64,000 nt of DNA from JBFWVD01 sp050246915 (GCA_050246915.1 JBFWVD010000009.1:26114-90113); one strand, 5' to 3'. Positions 42,540 through 51,380 are shown, counted from the stretch's first letter. The notes: generated by a model from the sequence alone, not told the origin. A program made the numbers and translations.

Positions 42540-42941
42540 ATGGCGTTTCGAGCAGACGAGATGCGTGGAGCACGGCCAGGTGTCGTCGACTATCGCTTGG
42601 CTCGTCGTGCCCTGGTCAGCGAGTACCGAAAGGGACGCCTCGCCCGCCATCAGGTGTGCGATGCCCATCCTGAACTCCTGCGGGCGGCCCGGGAGCTCGG
42701 AGAAGTCACTCGGGTGACCTGCCCGATCTGTGCCGAGGCCCAGCTCGTGCTGGTCACCTATGTGTTCGGACCTCGTCTGCCGTCGTTCGGCCGGTGCATC
42801 TCACAGCGCTCCGAGTTGCTCAAGCTGGCCCGCCGTGCCGATTCGCTCACCGCCTACGTGGTCGAGGTGTGTCCCGACTGTTCGTGGAACCATCTGGCCC
42901 GGGTCTTTCCCATGGGGGGCAAACGCAAGCGAGCCGGTTGA
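42540..42941 (+). CDS. DUF5318 zinc-ribbon-like protein
   Basis: The 133-residue protein has two Cys pairs, TCPICAE and VCPDCSW, plus YRKGRLARHQVCDAHPELLR, matching actinobacterial DUF5318. In Mycobacterium this gene precedes ponA; here it is followed by a terminator and HU. The role is unknown; metal binding by the cysteines is inferred. Confidence 0.85.
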   Translation: MAFRADEMRGARPGVVDYRLARRALVSEYRKGRLARHQVCDAHPELLRAARELGEVTRVTCPICAEAQLVLVTYVFGPRLPSFGRCISQRSELLKLARRADSLTAYVVEVCPDCSWNHLARVFPMGGKRKRAG

Positions 42942-42964
42942 CCGGCGATCCTGCCCAGACGCGA

Positions 42965-43005
42965 CGGTGCCCCCGACTGCACAGCAGCCGGGGGCACCGT
43001 ATTTT
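42965..43005. terminator. strong bidirectional terminator
   Basis: CGGTGCCCCCG and CGGGGGCACCG pair perfectly (11 bp) around a 13-base loop and are followed on the plus strand by TATTTTCC. It ends DUF5318; the convergent HU gene stops 105 bases away and may use it in reverse. Confidence 0.85.
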
Positions 43006-43109
43006 CCGGGGCGCCGCAGTATGTGGAAGTGCTGTGGGACGCCTGGATCTGGGTGAAGTGTCCGCGAACCGACACGGTTCACGACGGACGGGCCCGCAGG
43101 CCCGTCAGG

Positions 43110-43559
43110 TCACTTCTTGGCAGCCTTCTTGGCCGGAGCAGCCTTCTTGGCCGGGGCGGCCTTCTTCGCAGCCGGAGCAGCCTTCTTGGCCGGGGCGGCC
43201 TTCTTCGCAGCCGGAGCAGCCTTCTTGGCCGGGGCGGCCTTCTTGGCCGGGGCGGCAGCCTTGGCGATCTTCGGAGCAGGCGCAGCGCCGGCCACGACGT
43301 CCTTGAGGCCCTTGAGCGGCGTGATGCGGGCCTTGACGCTGGCCTTGATCTTCACGGGCTCACCGGTCTGCGGGTTGCGACCCATGCGGGCAGCGCGCTT
43401 CACCTTGGCGAACTTGGCGAAGCCGGAAAGGACGACCGGATCGCCCTTGGCGATGGTCGCGGTGGTGACCGTCACGAAGCCATCGAGAACCTTGGCCACG
43501 GTCTTTGTGTCGGTCTCGGTGTTCGCGGCGATTGCCGCCACCAACTCTCGCTTGTTCAC
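43110..43559 (-). CDS. hup: histone-like DNA-binding protein HU with lysine-rich tail
   Basis: The 149-residue protein has an HU domain of about 90 residues (NKRELVAAIAANTETDTKT, GRNPQTGEPVKIKASVKARI) and a tail of about 50 residues made of AAPAKKA/AAKKAAPA repeats, like mycobacterial HupB. GTG at 43559 has AAGGAG nine bases upstream. It compacts DNA and the tail probably adds electrostatic contacts. Confidence 0.95.
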   Translation of the reverse strand: MNKRELVAAIAANTETDTKTVAKVLDGFVTVTTATIAKGDPVVLSGFAKFAKVKRAARMGRNPQTGEPVKIKASVKARITPLKGLKDVVAGAAPAPKIAKAAAPAKKAAPAKKAAPAAKKAAPAKKAAPAAKKAAPAKKAAPAKKAAKK

Positions 43560-43915
43560 TGCTGGACACTCCTTGTGTCGGTGTTCGTCCGGCATCGGCG
43601 CCGGCTCGATGTGCACAGCATGTCCGCTCAGCTGCCCAAACGCGCGGATACTCAACGGTCACAAGGCTCGGCAATCGGCACGGGACGAAAAGTGCTTGTG
43701 GCACAAGGACTTCGGGGGTCCAGGGACATGTGGCGGACCGTCGCATCCGGCAACGAGTCCACCTCGGTCTGCGCGCGGGCGGTGGCGGGGGAGTCAATTG
43801 TCACGTCAGGCAGATCGGTACGAACTACCACTGGCAGGAATGCGGTCCGGGTGCGTACTGTTCGCCCATACACCGCCGGCAGCCTTGGGGCGCTGGACGG
43901 GATTGGAGGTGTGCC
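43560..43915. other. divergent hup-panB spacer
   Basis: In 356 bases I see no gene, tRNA, hairpin or repeat that I can support. Open frames crossing it lack ribosome sites and do not match families. It must contain the promoters of hup and panB. Confidence 0.5.
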
Positions 43916-44767
43916 ATGAGCACTCGACTGACCGCGCCGAGCGTGCGAGCCCGCAAGGGGTCGTCCGAACCACTCGTGATGGTGACCGCGTACGACTATC
44001 CGTCTGCCCGCGTGGCCGACGAGGCCGGGGTCGATCTGATCCTCGTCGGTGACTCGCTGGCGATGGTGGTGCTCGGTTACGACGACACGCTGCAGGTCAC
44101 GATCGACGACATGGTCCACCACGTCAAGGCCGTCGCCCGGGCCAAGCCCAAGGCGATGATCGTCGGCGACCTCCCGTGGATGAGCTACCACGTCTCGGCT
44201 GAGGACACCGTTCGCAACGCCGCAGCGCTCATCCGCGCCGGTGCCGATTCGGTGAAGCTCGAAGGTGGCCGCAAGCGGATCCCGATGGTCGAGGCCATCG
44301 TGAACGCCGAGATCCCGGTCATGGGCCACATCGGTCTGACCCCGCAATCCACGCATGCCATGGGCGGGTTCAAGGTCCAGGGCAAGACCGCCAGCGCTGC
44401 GCTCGCACTCATCGACGATGCCAAGGCGCTCGAGGCTGCAGGCGTGTTCGCCATCGTGCTCGAGGGCGTTCCCGACGCCGTGGCCACGATGGTCTCGCGA
44501 GCTGTCACCGTGCCGACCATCGGCATCGGCGCCGGAGCAGCCTGTGACGGCCAGGTCCTCGTGTACCACGACCTCCTCGGCGTCGAAGATCGTGTCACTC
44601 CCAAGTTCGTACGGCGCTACGCCGACGTGAAGGCGGTGAGCGTGGCCGCGGTCAAGGCCTATGCCGAAGACGTCCGAGCCCGTCGTTTCCCGAGTTTCGA
44701 GGAGAGCTACCACCTCTCGGACGAGACCGCTGAGGTGCTGGGCTTGTACGGAGCGCCGAAGGCGTGA
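43916..44767 (+). CDS. panB: 3-methyl-2-oxobutanoate hydroxymethyltransferase
   Basis: The 283-residue TIM-barrel enzyme transfers a hydroxymethyl group to ketoisovalerate in pantothenate (CoA) synthesis. Visible motifs: VMVTAYDYPSARVADEAG, LILVGDSLAMVVLGYDD, VKLEGG, GHIGLTPQSTHAMGGFKVQG, and GIGAGAACDGQVLVYHDLLG. ATG at 43916 has GGAGGT five bases upstream. No panC or panD is adjacent. It overlaps the DUF192 gene as GTGA. Confidence 0.96.
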   Translation: MSTRLTAPSVRARKGSSEPLVMVTAYDYPSARVADEAGVDLILVGDSLAMVVLGYDDTLQVTIDDMVHHVKAVARAKPKAMIVGDLPWMSYHVSAEDTVRNAAALIRAGADSVKLEGGRKRIPMVEAIVNAEIPVMGHIGLTPQSTHAMGGFKVQGKTASAALALIDDAKALEAAGVFAIVLEGVPDAVATMVSRAVTVPTIGIGAGAACDGQVLVYHDLLGVEDRVTPKFVRRYADVKAVSVAAVKAYAEDVRARRFPSFEESYHLSDETAEVLGLYGAPKA

Positions 44768-45324
44768 GACGCGCCGGCCGGCTCTTGATCGCCGGAGCCG
44801 TGGTGGGGGCGTCGCCGTTGTTCGTGTCGTGCTCCGATCGATCGACCGACGGCGCCCCAGCCGCATCGAGCATCCCCATCGCAGCGGGCACAACGCTGCC
44901 CGGTTCGCTCGAGGGTGACTTCGGCGGCCTCACCACGGCATCACTGACGACCTCGACGCCGGCCGGGGTTCGGTTCGACGGCTGCGTACTCGTTGCCGAT
45001 ACCGCTGACGAACGTGCTGCTGGCCTGATGGACCGCACCGACATCGGGCGCTTCACCGGTATGGCGTTCGTGTACGACAGCGACGCGACGACCGAGTTCT
45101 GGATGTATCGGACGCCGATGCCGCTCTCGATCGCATTCATCGACGGAAGCGGCCGTGTCGTGTCGACCGCCGACATGCAGCCGTGCGTCTCCGACGATTC
45201 CGATGCGTGCGAGCGTTACGGCGCAACCGAGCCGTATCGGATCGCGGTCGAGGTACCCGCTGGTGGTCTGGCCGGAGCTGGCTTGGTCGACGGTGCGAGC
45301 GCGGTGTTGGGAGCACCGTGTTGA
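44764..45324 (+). CDS. DUF192 lipoprotein
   Basis: The 186-residue protein has a lipobox (FVSC, Cys about residue 23) and a DUF192 domain: ERAAGLMDRTDIGRFTGMAF, TEFWMYRTPMPLSIAFID and EVPAGGLAGAGLVDGASAVL. The domain's role is unknown. Start codon GTG inside the panB stop means coupled translation, although a pathway link to PanB is not evident. Confidence 0.85.
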   Translation: MRRAGRLLIAGAVVGASPLFVSCSDRSTDGAPAASSIPIAAGTTLPGSLEGDFGGLTTASLTTSTPAGVRFDGCVLVADTADERAAGLMDRTDIGRFTGMAFVYDSDATTEFWMYRTPMPLSIAFIDGSGRVVSTADMQPCVSDDSDACERYGATEPYRIAVEVPAGGLAGAGLVDGASAVLGAPC

Positions 45325-45383
45325 TGGTTGCCGTGTTGATGGTTGGCGTGGTGAGGTCGCTCAGTTGATGTGGGCGACGTGTG

Positions 45384-46199
45384 TCACCGGCCCCCGGACA
45401 CATCCAAGATCGCGCCGGTCGAGTACGAGGCCTCGTCGCTGAGCATCCAGATGATGGCTCGGGCGACTTCTTCGGGGGTCCCTGGACGGCGCAGCGGGAT
45501 GGAGGGAGCGAGATCCCAGGCTCGATCGGGAAGTCCCCCCGAGGCGTGGATGTCGGTGTCGGTGATGCCGGGGCGTACCGCGTTGACCCGGATGCCCTCA
45601 TCGGCCAACTCCAGTGCCAAGCCGACGGTCATGGTGTCGATCGCCCCCTTCGACGCGGCGTAGTCGACGTATTGGCGAGCGCCACCGGTGCGCGCCGCTA
45701 CGGAGGAGACGTTGACGATGGCGCCCCCGGATCCTCCGCGTGACAACGCCATGCGGGTGATCGCTTCCCGGGCACACGAGAACGCGCCGAACACGTTGAT
45801 CTCGAACATGCGCCGGATGCGTTCGGGCGTCATGTCGACCACGGCGCTGGTGCGGTCCACCACACCGGCGTTGTTGACCAACCCCCGCAACGTGAGTCCG
45901 CCCAGGCGATCGTCGATGTCGCTGAACATGGCGCGGACCTCGCCGTCATCGGCGATGTTGCCCCGAAAGGCCGCTGCTCGTCGCCCGAGGTCGCGCACCG
46001 CAGCGACCACGGCGTCGGCAGCCGCCGCGTCGTGCTGGAAGCACACCGCCACGTGCCATCCCCGGCGGGCCGCGTCCAGCGCGGTGGCCGCACCGATGCC
46101 TCGACCGGCGCCGGTGATCACCACCAGCGGCTCGAGTGGTTCTGGCGCTGCGGCCGAGCGTTGCCCCGCAGTGTTGTCGTCGGTGAACTGAACGGTCAC
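45384..46199 (-). CDS. SDR-family oxidoreductase, FabG-like
   Basis: The 271-residue protein has the cofactor motif VITGAGRGIGAATALDAA, NNAGVVDRT, the Ser in VNVSSVA, the catalytic YVDYAASKG and RVNAVRPGITDT. It is a classical short-chain dehydrogenase/reductase; the NADP preference and substrate cannot be decided. Start GTG 46199. Confidence 0.9.
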   Translation of the reverse strand: MTVQFTDDNTAGQRSAAAPEPLEPLVVITGAGRGIGAATALDAARRGWHVAVCFQHDAAAADAVVAAVRDLGRRAAAFRGNIADDGEVRAMFSDIDDRLGGLTLRGLVNNAGVVDRTSAVVDMTPERIRRMFEINVFGAFSCAREAITRMALSRGGSGGAIVNVSSVAARTGGARQYVDYAASKGAIDTMTVGLALELADEGIRVNAVRPGITDTDIHASGGLPDRAWDLAPSIPLRRPGTPEEVARAIIWMLSDEASYSTGAILDVSGGR

Positions 46200-46384
46200 G
46201 GTCGCAGGCTAGGGGGCGGTGTTCGCCCGATCGCGAGGGAACTAGCGTCGATCGTGGCGTGGGACGCCGAGGGGTGAGCGGAAAAAACATCACACCCGGC
46301 GACCATGCTCGATTTTGGAAGAGCGGTCCTGGCACCTAACCTCTCCCGGTCCTACGCGACACCCTGCTCCACAACCGGTGGGGC

Positions 46385-46399
46385 CCCGGCTCAGCCGGG
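46385..46399 (+). promoter_or_regulatory. hairpin in the rpsF 5' leader
   Basis: CCCGGC-TCA-GCCGGG forms a six-pair stem 20 bases before the rpsF ATG, extendable by two more pairs past a mismatch. bS6:bS18 complexes bind leader RNA of this operon in many bacteria using a stem with a CCG. I cannot show the exact motif here, so the role is tentative. Confidence 0.35.
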
Positions 46400-46419
46400 T
46401 CCAGAGGGAGGTACAGCCC

Positions 46420-46755
46420 ATGCGGGCTTATGAACTGATGGTCATCATCGACGGCTCACTGGACGAAGGTCCGGCGCAGGCCTGGATGAAGAAGATCACC
46501 GAGACGATCGCCGCCACGGGTGGCTCTGTCGTCGGCAAGGCCGACTGGTGGGGCAAGCGACGGTTCGCCTACGAGATCAACAAGAAGACCGATGGCTACT
46601 ACGTCGTGTACAACCTTCGCGCCGAGGGCGGAGCCCTCGACGACATGGAGCGCTCCTTCCGCCTTTCGGACGACATCGTCCGCCACAAGCTGCTCCGCCT
46701 CCCCGATGCTGAGGCCGCTCGTCGCGGCATCATCAGCTCGGGCGTAGCGGGCTGA
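46420..46755 (+). CDS. rpsF: 30S ribosomal protein bS6
   Basis: The 111-residue protein starts MRAYELMVIIDGSLDEG and contains RFAYEINKKTDGYYVVYNL and the LRLPDAEAARRG tail, the bS6 fold that pairs with bS18 in the platform. GGGAGG lies nine bases before the ATG. First gene of rpsF-ssb-rpsR-rplI-dnaB. Confidence 0.96.
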   Translation: MRAYELMVIIDGSLDEGPAQAWMKKITETIAATGGSVVGKADWWGKRRFAYEINKKTDGYYVVYNLRAEGGALDDMERSFRLSDDIVRHKLLRLPDAEAARRGIISSGVAG

Positions 46756-46788
46756 GCCGACGCCTCCCGGCGTCGAAGGAGCACTGCC

Positions 46789-47241
46789 ATGGCAGATAGC
46801 AACATCACCGCAGTCGGCAACGTCACCCGTGAGCCCGAACTCCGATTCACCCAGGGCGGACAGGCCGTCACCAAGTTCGGCTTGGCCGTCAACCGTCGTT
46901 GGCAGCAAGGCGGCGAGTGGAAAGAGTCCACCTCGTTCATCGATGTCGTCGCCTGGGGCCAGATGGCCGAGAACGTGTCGGCCTCGATCACCAAGGGCGC
47001 TCGCGTCATGGTGAGCGGCCGCCTCGAGGTCCGCAACTACGAGACCCAGCAGGGCGAGAAGCGCACCGCCGTCGAGATCACCGCCGACGAGATCGGCCCC
47101 AGCCTGCGTTGGGCCACTGCGCAGATCGAACGAAATGACCGCAAGGGTGGCGATGGTGGTGGCGGCGGTTTCGCCGGTTCCGCCCCGTCCCGCCAAGCCC
47201 CCGCATCCGATAGCACTTACTCCGACGAGGAGCCGTTCTGA
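46789..47241 (+). CDS. ssb: single-stranded DNA-binding protein
   Basis: The 150-residue protein has the OB fold (NITAVGNVTREPELRFTQGG, TSFIDVVAWGQMAENV), a Gly-rich linker and the acidic interaction tip YSDEEPF. It coats ssDNA during replication and repair. Its last base overlaps the rpsR start. Confidence 0.96.
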   Translation: MADSNITAVGNVTREPELRFTQGGQAVTKFGLAVNRRWQQGGEWKESTSFIDVVAWGQMAENVSASITKGARVMVSGRLEVRNYETQQGEKRTAVEITADEIGPSLRWATAQIERNDRKGGDGGGGGFAGSAPSRQAPASDSTYSDEEPF

Positions 47242-47672
47242 TGAAGAAAGAACAAGGCAAGCCCCGTGGCCCCAAGGCCAAGGAATCCACGCGAAAGATC
47301 AAGAAGAAGATCTCGATCATCACGCAGTCGCAGGTCGAGTACATCGACTACAAGGACGTCGACCTGCTGCAGCGTTTCGTGTCGGATCGCTCCAAGATCC
47401 GTGCTCGTCGGGTGAGCGGCAACGATGTCCAGCAGCAGCGTGACGTAGCCACGGCCATCAAGAACGCTCGCGAGATGGCACTGATGCCGTATGCCAAGCG
47501 CGTCACCAGCCAGCGCGGCGGTCGTCCCGACCGTGGCGATCGCGGTGACCGTGGCGATCGCGGCGAGCGTGGCGGCGGCGATCGCTTCGCCGCTCAGGCC
47601 GCGGCAGCAACCGCTGCCGATCTCGAGGTGCTCGACGATGCCACCCTCGGAGTCGAGGAGGCAGGCGAATGA
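47241..47672 (+). CDS. rpsR: 30S ribosomal protein bS18 with long C-terminal extension
   Basis: The 143-residue protein has the bS18 core (residues about 18-90; YIDYKDVDLLQRFVSDRSKI, ALMPYAKR) followed by about 50 extra residues including RGDRGDRGDRGERGGGDR and an Ala/acidic end. Most bS18 proteins are 75-90 residues. The core lacks the usual Cys zinc site. The extension could reach beyond the platform or be disordered. It overlaps rplI by four bases. Confidence 0.93.
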   Translation: MKKEQGKPRGPKAKESTRKIKKKISIITQSQVEYIDYKDVDLLQRFVSDRSKIRARRVSGNDVQQQRDVATAIKNAREMALMPYAKRVTSQRGGRPDRGDRGDRGDRGERGGGDRFAAQAAAATAADLEVLDDATLGVEEAGE

Positions 47673-48115
47673 AGCTCGTTCTCCGCAAAGACGTCTCCAA
47701 CGTCGGCAAGAAGGGCGACATCATCGATGTCGCCGACGGGTTCGCCCGCAACTTCCTCGTGCCCAAGGGCCTCGCGTTCAACGCCACCGATGGCGTGGTC
47801 GAGCAGGCGGCGCGCATGCGTCGCTCGCGTGATCTCAAGGACGCCAAGGACCGCTCCGCTGCCGAGGAGATCGCCCGCACCCTGGTGCCCATGACGATCT
47901 CCTTGAAGATGAAGTCCGGCCCCGAGGGTCGACTCTTCGGATCGGTGCACGCCGGCGACGTCGTGGCAGCCGTGGCCAGCCAGACCCGGATCGAGCTCGA
48001 TCGCAAGACGGTCCATCTCTCCGAAGCCATTAAGTCGACAGGCACGTATCAGGTTCCGGTGAAGCTGCACAGCGACGTGCAGTTCGTCGTGAACCTCGAA
48101 GTCGTTTCCGGCTGA
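47669..48115 (+). CDS. rplI: 50S ribosomal protein bL9
   Basis: The 148-residue protein has the bL9 N-domain (MKLVLRKDVSNVGKKGDIID, VADGFARNFLVPKGLA), a long linker helix and a C-domain (GPEGRLFGSVHAGDV, YQVPVKLHSDV). It sits at the L1 stalk base and supports frame maintenance. ATGA overlap with rpsR. Confidence 0.96.
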   Translation: MKLVLRKDVSNVGKKGDIIDVADGFARNFLVPKGLAFNATDGVVEQAARMRRSRDLKDAKDRSAAEEIARTLVPMTISLKMKSGPEGRLFGSVHAGDVVAAVASQTRIELDRKTVHLSEAIKSTGTYQVPVKLHSDVQFVVNLEVVSG

Positions 48116-48255
48116 CACGACCCTGATCACCGGGGCTAGAGCCCGGTTCTCCACAACATCACCCCACTTCCTCACAGACTTATCCACAGGTCTGTGGGTG
48201 AGCGGGGCGTGTCGTCCCAGGCTTTCCCACAGCTTCAGCCCACAAGGGTGTGCCC
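48116..48255. promoter_or_regulatory. rplI-dnaB spacer with DnaA-box-like motifs
   Basis: The spacer holds a six-pair hairpin (ACCGGG ... CCCGGT, near 48129-48147), then TTCTCCACA (48147-48155), the consensus box TTATCCACA (48180-48188) and TTTCCCACA (48223-48231). The hairpin could end the ribosomal operon. The boxes could let DnaA control dnaB. Confidence 0.55.
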
Positions 48256-50505
48256 ATGGCCGACGGTCCGGCATCAGGTAACCGCCGCAAAGAGGTGACC
48301 AGCCGCGTCCCTCCCCACAACCTCGACGCCGAACGATCGCTGCTCGGCGCCATGATGTTGCGGGGTGACGCCATCGCCGCGGCGGTCGAGCAGTTGACAG
48401 CGTCGAGCTTCTACAAGCCGGCGCACAGCCACATCTACGACGCTGTCACCAACCTGTACTCGCAGGGCGTCAACGTCGATGCGGTCACCGTGTCCGAGGA
48501 GCTCCGACGGGCCGGACTGCTCGAGGCCGTGGGTGGTCCGGCGGCGTTGTCCGATCTGCTCGACAGCACGCCGTCGGTCTCGAACGCGTCCCACTACGCC
48601 AAGATCGTCGAGGAGAACGCCCTCCTGCGCAAGCTCATCTCGGTGGCCGGTGACATCGCCGAGATGGGGTACAGCCTTCCCAACGACGTCGTGGCCGCCA
48701 TCGATCAGGCCGAGTCGATGGTGTTCGAGGTCGCGCAGCGTCGGGTCACCGATTCCACCGTCGCTCTGCGCGACCTGCTCGCCGGTGCGCTCGATGACAT
48801 CGAGAAGCTCTACGAGCGTGGTGAGTCCATCACCGGTCTCGCCACTGGCTACAACGATCTCGACGAGCTGCTCTCGGGGCTGCAGCCCTCGACGCTCAAC
48901 ATCATCGGCGCACGCCCCGCCATGGGCAAGTGCGTGGCCTGGGACACGCCGCTCATCGACCCCACGACCGGCGCTGTCCGCACCGCAGCTGAGGTCTGGT
49001 CGCTCGGCAGCGTCGGTATCGATGTCGGCGTTGCCACGTTGACCGACGCCGGAGTTGTGGAACCGGCGACGCCGTCGGCCTTCGTCGATGACGGCGTCAA
49101 ACCGACCTTCGGTGTGCGCACCGAGCTCGGTCGCTATGTGCGCACCACGGCCAGCCACCCGTTCCTCACCGAGCAGGGATGGCGGCCCTTGGCGCAGCTG
49201 GCCGTCGGGACGCGCATCGCCGTGCCGGCCGCTCTGCCGTTCTTCGGTACCGAGAAGATCCTTCCCGCCGAACTGGCGGTCATCGCCTACGTGCTCGGGT
49301 CGATCTCGTTCGACGAACCCGACCAGACACTCGACATCGCCCTCGATCGTTGCCGCGACCTCGGCGTGGATGTCATCGAGACCTTGCAACGCCACGAGCT
49401 GTGGAAGGTCGATCCGCAGTCGCTGCGTTTGCCGACCTCGATCTGGCGCATCCCCGAGGAACAACTCACCGATTTCCTCGAGCGCATAACGGTCGTGAAC
49501 CGATCAGCCCAGCGAGATCTGTCGGTGTGGTTCGCCACCCGTTCCGAGACCTTGGCGCGCGAGATCGTGCATCTGTGCCTGCGGGTCGGCAACGTGATGG
49601 AGATCACCACATCCAGCCGGTTGCGCAACGGGGAGCGGGTGCCGTTGTTCGAACTGCGTCGCGTTGCCCGCAATGATCCCCGTCGGGCCGATCAGCCGAC
49701 CGAGCACGTCGTGTGGGATCGCGTCGCCGAGATCATCGACTGCGGTGACGATCAGGTGTTCGACCTCACCATCGATGTGACCCACAACTTCGTCGCCGCT
49801 GACGTCTTCGTGCACAACACCGCGTTCGCTCTCGGTATGGCCACGCACATCGCGGTGGAGAAGAACCGACCCGTGCTGTTCTTCTCACTCGAGATGGGTC
49901 ACGCCGAACTCACCAAACGAATCTTGGCCTCCGAAGCCCGGGTCGACTCGCAGAAGATGCGCACCGGAAAGCTCACCGAAGCCGACTGGTCCAAGATCTC
50001 GAAGGCCGTCGGTCGACTCGAGGCGCCGCTGTACATCGATGACAATCCCAACCTCACCATCATGGAGATCCGGGCCAAGGCTCGGCGCCTCAAGAGCCGG
50101 CTGGGTGACCTGGGCGTCGTGATCATCGACTACCTCCAGCTCATGACCGGCCGTGGGAGCGCGGAGAACCGGCAGGTCGAGGTGTCGGAGATGAGCCGAG
50201 GGCTCAAGATCTTGGCCCGCGAGCTCGAGACGCCGATCATTGCCTTGTCGCAGTTGTCCCGCGCGCTCGAGCTGCGAGCTGACAAACGGCCGATGCTGGC
50301 CGACCTGCGCGAGAGCGGTTCGATCGAGCAGGACGCCGACGTGGTGATGTTCCTGTACCGCGACGAGGTGTACCACCAGGACTCACAGGACACCGGCACG
50401 GCCGAGGTCATCGTCTCCAAGCATCGTTCCGGCCCGACCGGCACCAAGAAGCTCGCCTTCATCGCCAACTACACCAAGTTCGCCAACATCGCCCGCGGCG
50501 TGTGA
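48256..50505 (+). CDS. dnaB: replicative DNA helicase DnaB interrupted by an intein
   Basis: The 749-residue precursor consists of a 453-residue helicase and a 296-residue intein. The N-domain shows PPHNLDAERSLLGAMMLRGD, the linker has GLATGYNDLDELLSGLQPST, and the Walker A sequence GARPAMGK-T is split by the intein after Lys. The second part has VLFFSLEMGHAEL, VVIIDYLQLMTG and ADLRESGSIEQDADVVMFLYRD. ATG at 48256 is preferred; a GTG two codons earlier (48250) is possible. The helicase cannot bind ATP until the intein leaves. Confidence 0.96.
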   Translation: MADGPASGNRRKEVTSRVPPHNLDAERSLLGAMMLRGDAIAAAVEQLTASSFYKPAHSHIYDAVTNLYSQGVNVDAVTVSEELRRAGLLEAVGGPAALSDLLDSTPSVSNASHYAKIVEENALLRKLISVAGDIAEMGYSLPNDVVAAIDQAESMVFEVAQRRVTDSTVALRDLLAGALDDIEKLYERGESITGLATGYNDLDELLSGLQPSTLNIIGARPAMGKCVAWDTPLIDPTTGAVRTAAEVWSLGSVGIDVGVATLTDAGVVEPATPSAFVDDGVKPTFGVRTELGRYVRTTASHPFLTEQGWRPLAQLAVGTRIAVPAALPFFGTEKILPAELAVIAYVLGSISFDEPDQTLDIALDRCRDLGVDVIETLQRHELWKVDPQSLRLPTSIWRIPEEQLTDFLERITVVNRSAQRDLSVWFATRSETLAREIVHLCLRVGNVMEITTSSRLRNGERVPLFELRRVARNDPRRADQPTEHVVWDRVAEIIDCGDDQVFDLTIDVTHNFVAADVFVHNTAFALGMATHIAVEKNRPVLFFSLEMGHAELTKRILASEARVDSQKMRTGKLTEADWSKISKAVGRLEAPLYIDDNPNLTIMEIRAKARRLKSRLGDLGVVIIDYLQLMTGRGSAENRQVEVSEMSRGLKILARELETPIIALSQLSRALELRADKRPMLADLRESGSIEQDADVVMFLYRDEVYHQDSQDTGTAEVIVSKHRSGPTGTKKLAFIANYTKFANIARGV
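48931..49818 (+). other. DnaB intein, small, endonuclease apparently eroded
   Basis: The 296-residue intein begins at Cys (CVAWDTPLID, after AMGK) and ends FVHN before Thr-Ala of TAFALG. Block B is RTTASHPFL and block F is VFDLTIDVTHNFVAAD. The middle (residues about 105-250) only weakly resembles a LAGLIDADG domain; the place of the first motif reads IAYVLGSISFDE, and no second motif is evident. Splicing residues look intact, homing residues do not. Confidence 0.92.
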
Positions 50506-50509
50506 GTCC

Positions 50510-51169
50510 GTGCAACGGCGTCCAGCTCTGATCGGCTCGGTGGCCGGGGTGGTCGTGGCCACGATCGTGATCGCCGTGCTGGTGGGCACCGACCGACCCC
50601 ATCACGCTGTGCGTGTCGCGCCGGCCGAGCGCTTCATCGAGGCGTGGCAACGCCATCGATCCACGACGTGGGCGGTCGACGGCCGGTTCACCCGACTGCT
50701 GATCTCCGGCGATCCGGCGTTGGTGGCCGACACGTTCTCGGTGCAGCGTCCCGACGAGCGCTTGAGTGCACGCTCCGGGGGAGTGAACGCGCTCGTCGCC
50801 GGCCAGCGCATCGTGTGTGCCACGTCGCCCGAGGGCACCACGCGTTGTGTGGGCACGGCGGCGACCAAGACCTATGCCGACGAGGTGAACGACGAGTTGG
50901 CCGATTGGCGCTCGTTGTTGACGGGCCCCGACGCCGTGTTCGCCGTGACGTCGAGCGGCAACTGCTTCCATCTCGAACGGTTGCGAGGCGATCAGGCCTT
51001 CGATCGCTACGGCCGCGCATCCACGATGTGCTTCGACCATCGCACCGGCGCACTCGAGCGGAGCGAGATCCGCCATCCGGCGGCGACCGATGTGTTCGAG
51101 GCGACATCGATTCGATCCGATGTGCGTGACAGTGACTTCGCGCTCCCCGCGGAGATCACGCCCGGCTGA
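50510..51169 (+). CDS. membrane-anchored hypothetical protein
   Basis: The 219-residue protein has one N-terminal helix (LIGSVAGVVVATIVIAVLVG) after a short basic start, and an exported part with Cys residues (IVCATS, RCVGTA, GNCFHL, TMCFDH) that may form two disulfides. I recognise no family. GTG start five bases after dnaB. Confidence 0.6.
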   Translation: MQRRPALIGSVAGVVVATIVIAVLVGTDRPHHAVRVAPAERFIEAWQRHRSTTWAVDGRFTRLLISGDPALVADTFSVQRPDERLSARSGGVNALVAGQRIVCATSPEGTTRCVGTAATKTYADEVNDELADWRSLLTGPDAVFAVTSSGNCFHLERLRGDQAFDRYGRASTMCFDHRTGALERSEIRHPAATDVFEATSIRSDVRDSDFALPAEITPG

Positions 51170-51380
51170 CGTTGGGAGCTGAACTTGGGAGCGGACGAAG
51201 GCCACGGAAGCGCCAGCGGACAAGGGAGTTCGATGGCGTTGCGTTGGAGGGAGTTGTGACCCCCGTCCGGTCCCTGTTGTGCCGGAGGGGGCGATTCCAC
51301 CGACACCAGTGCATCGACGTGGCGGGTGCCGGACTTGAGTGGCTGCGGTGTCGGACCCGCCTGCTGTCTAGCCTGACGAC

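Noticed and set aside
43560..43915. A riboswitch or small RNA between hup and panB.
   Set aside because: No stable stem or known conserved core could be found by eye.
43023..43919. Open frames on the plus strand across HU with SSLLGRGGLLRSRS-type repeats.
   Set aside because: The repeats are the complement of the lysine-rich HU tail and not an independent protein.
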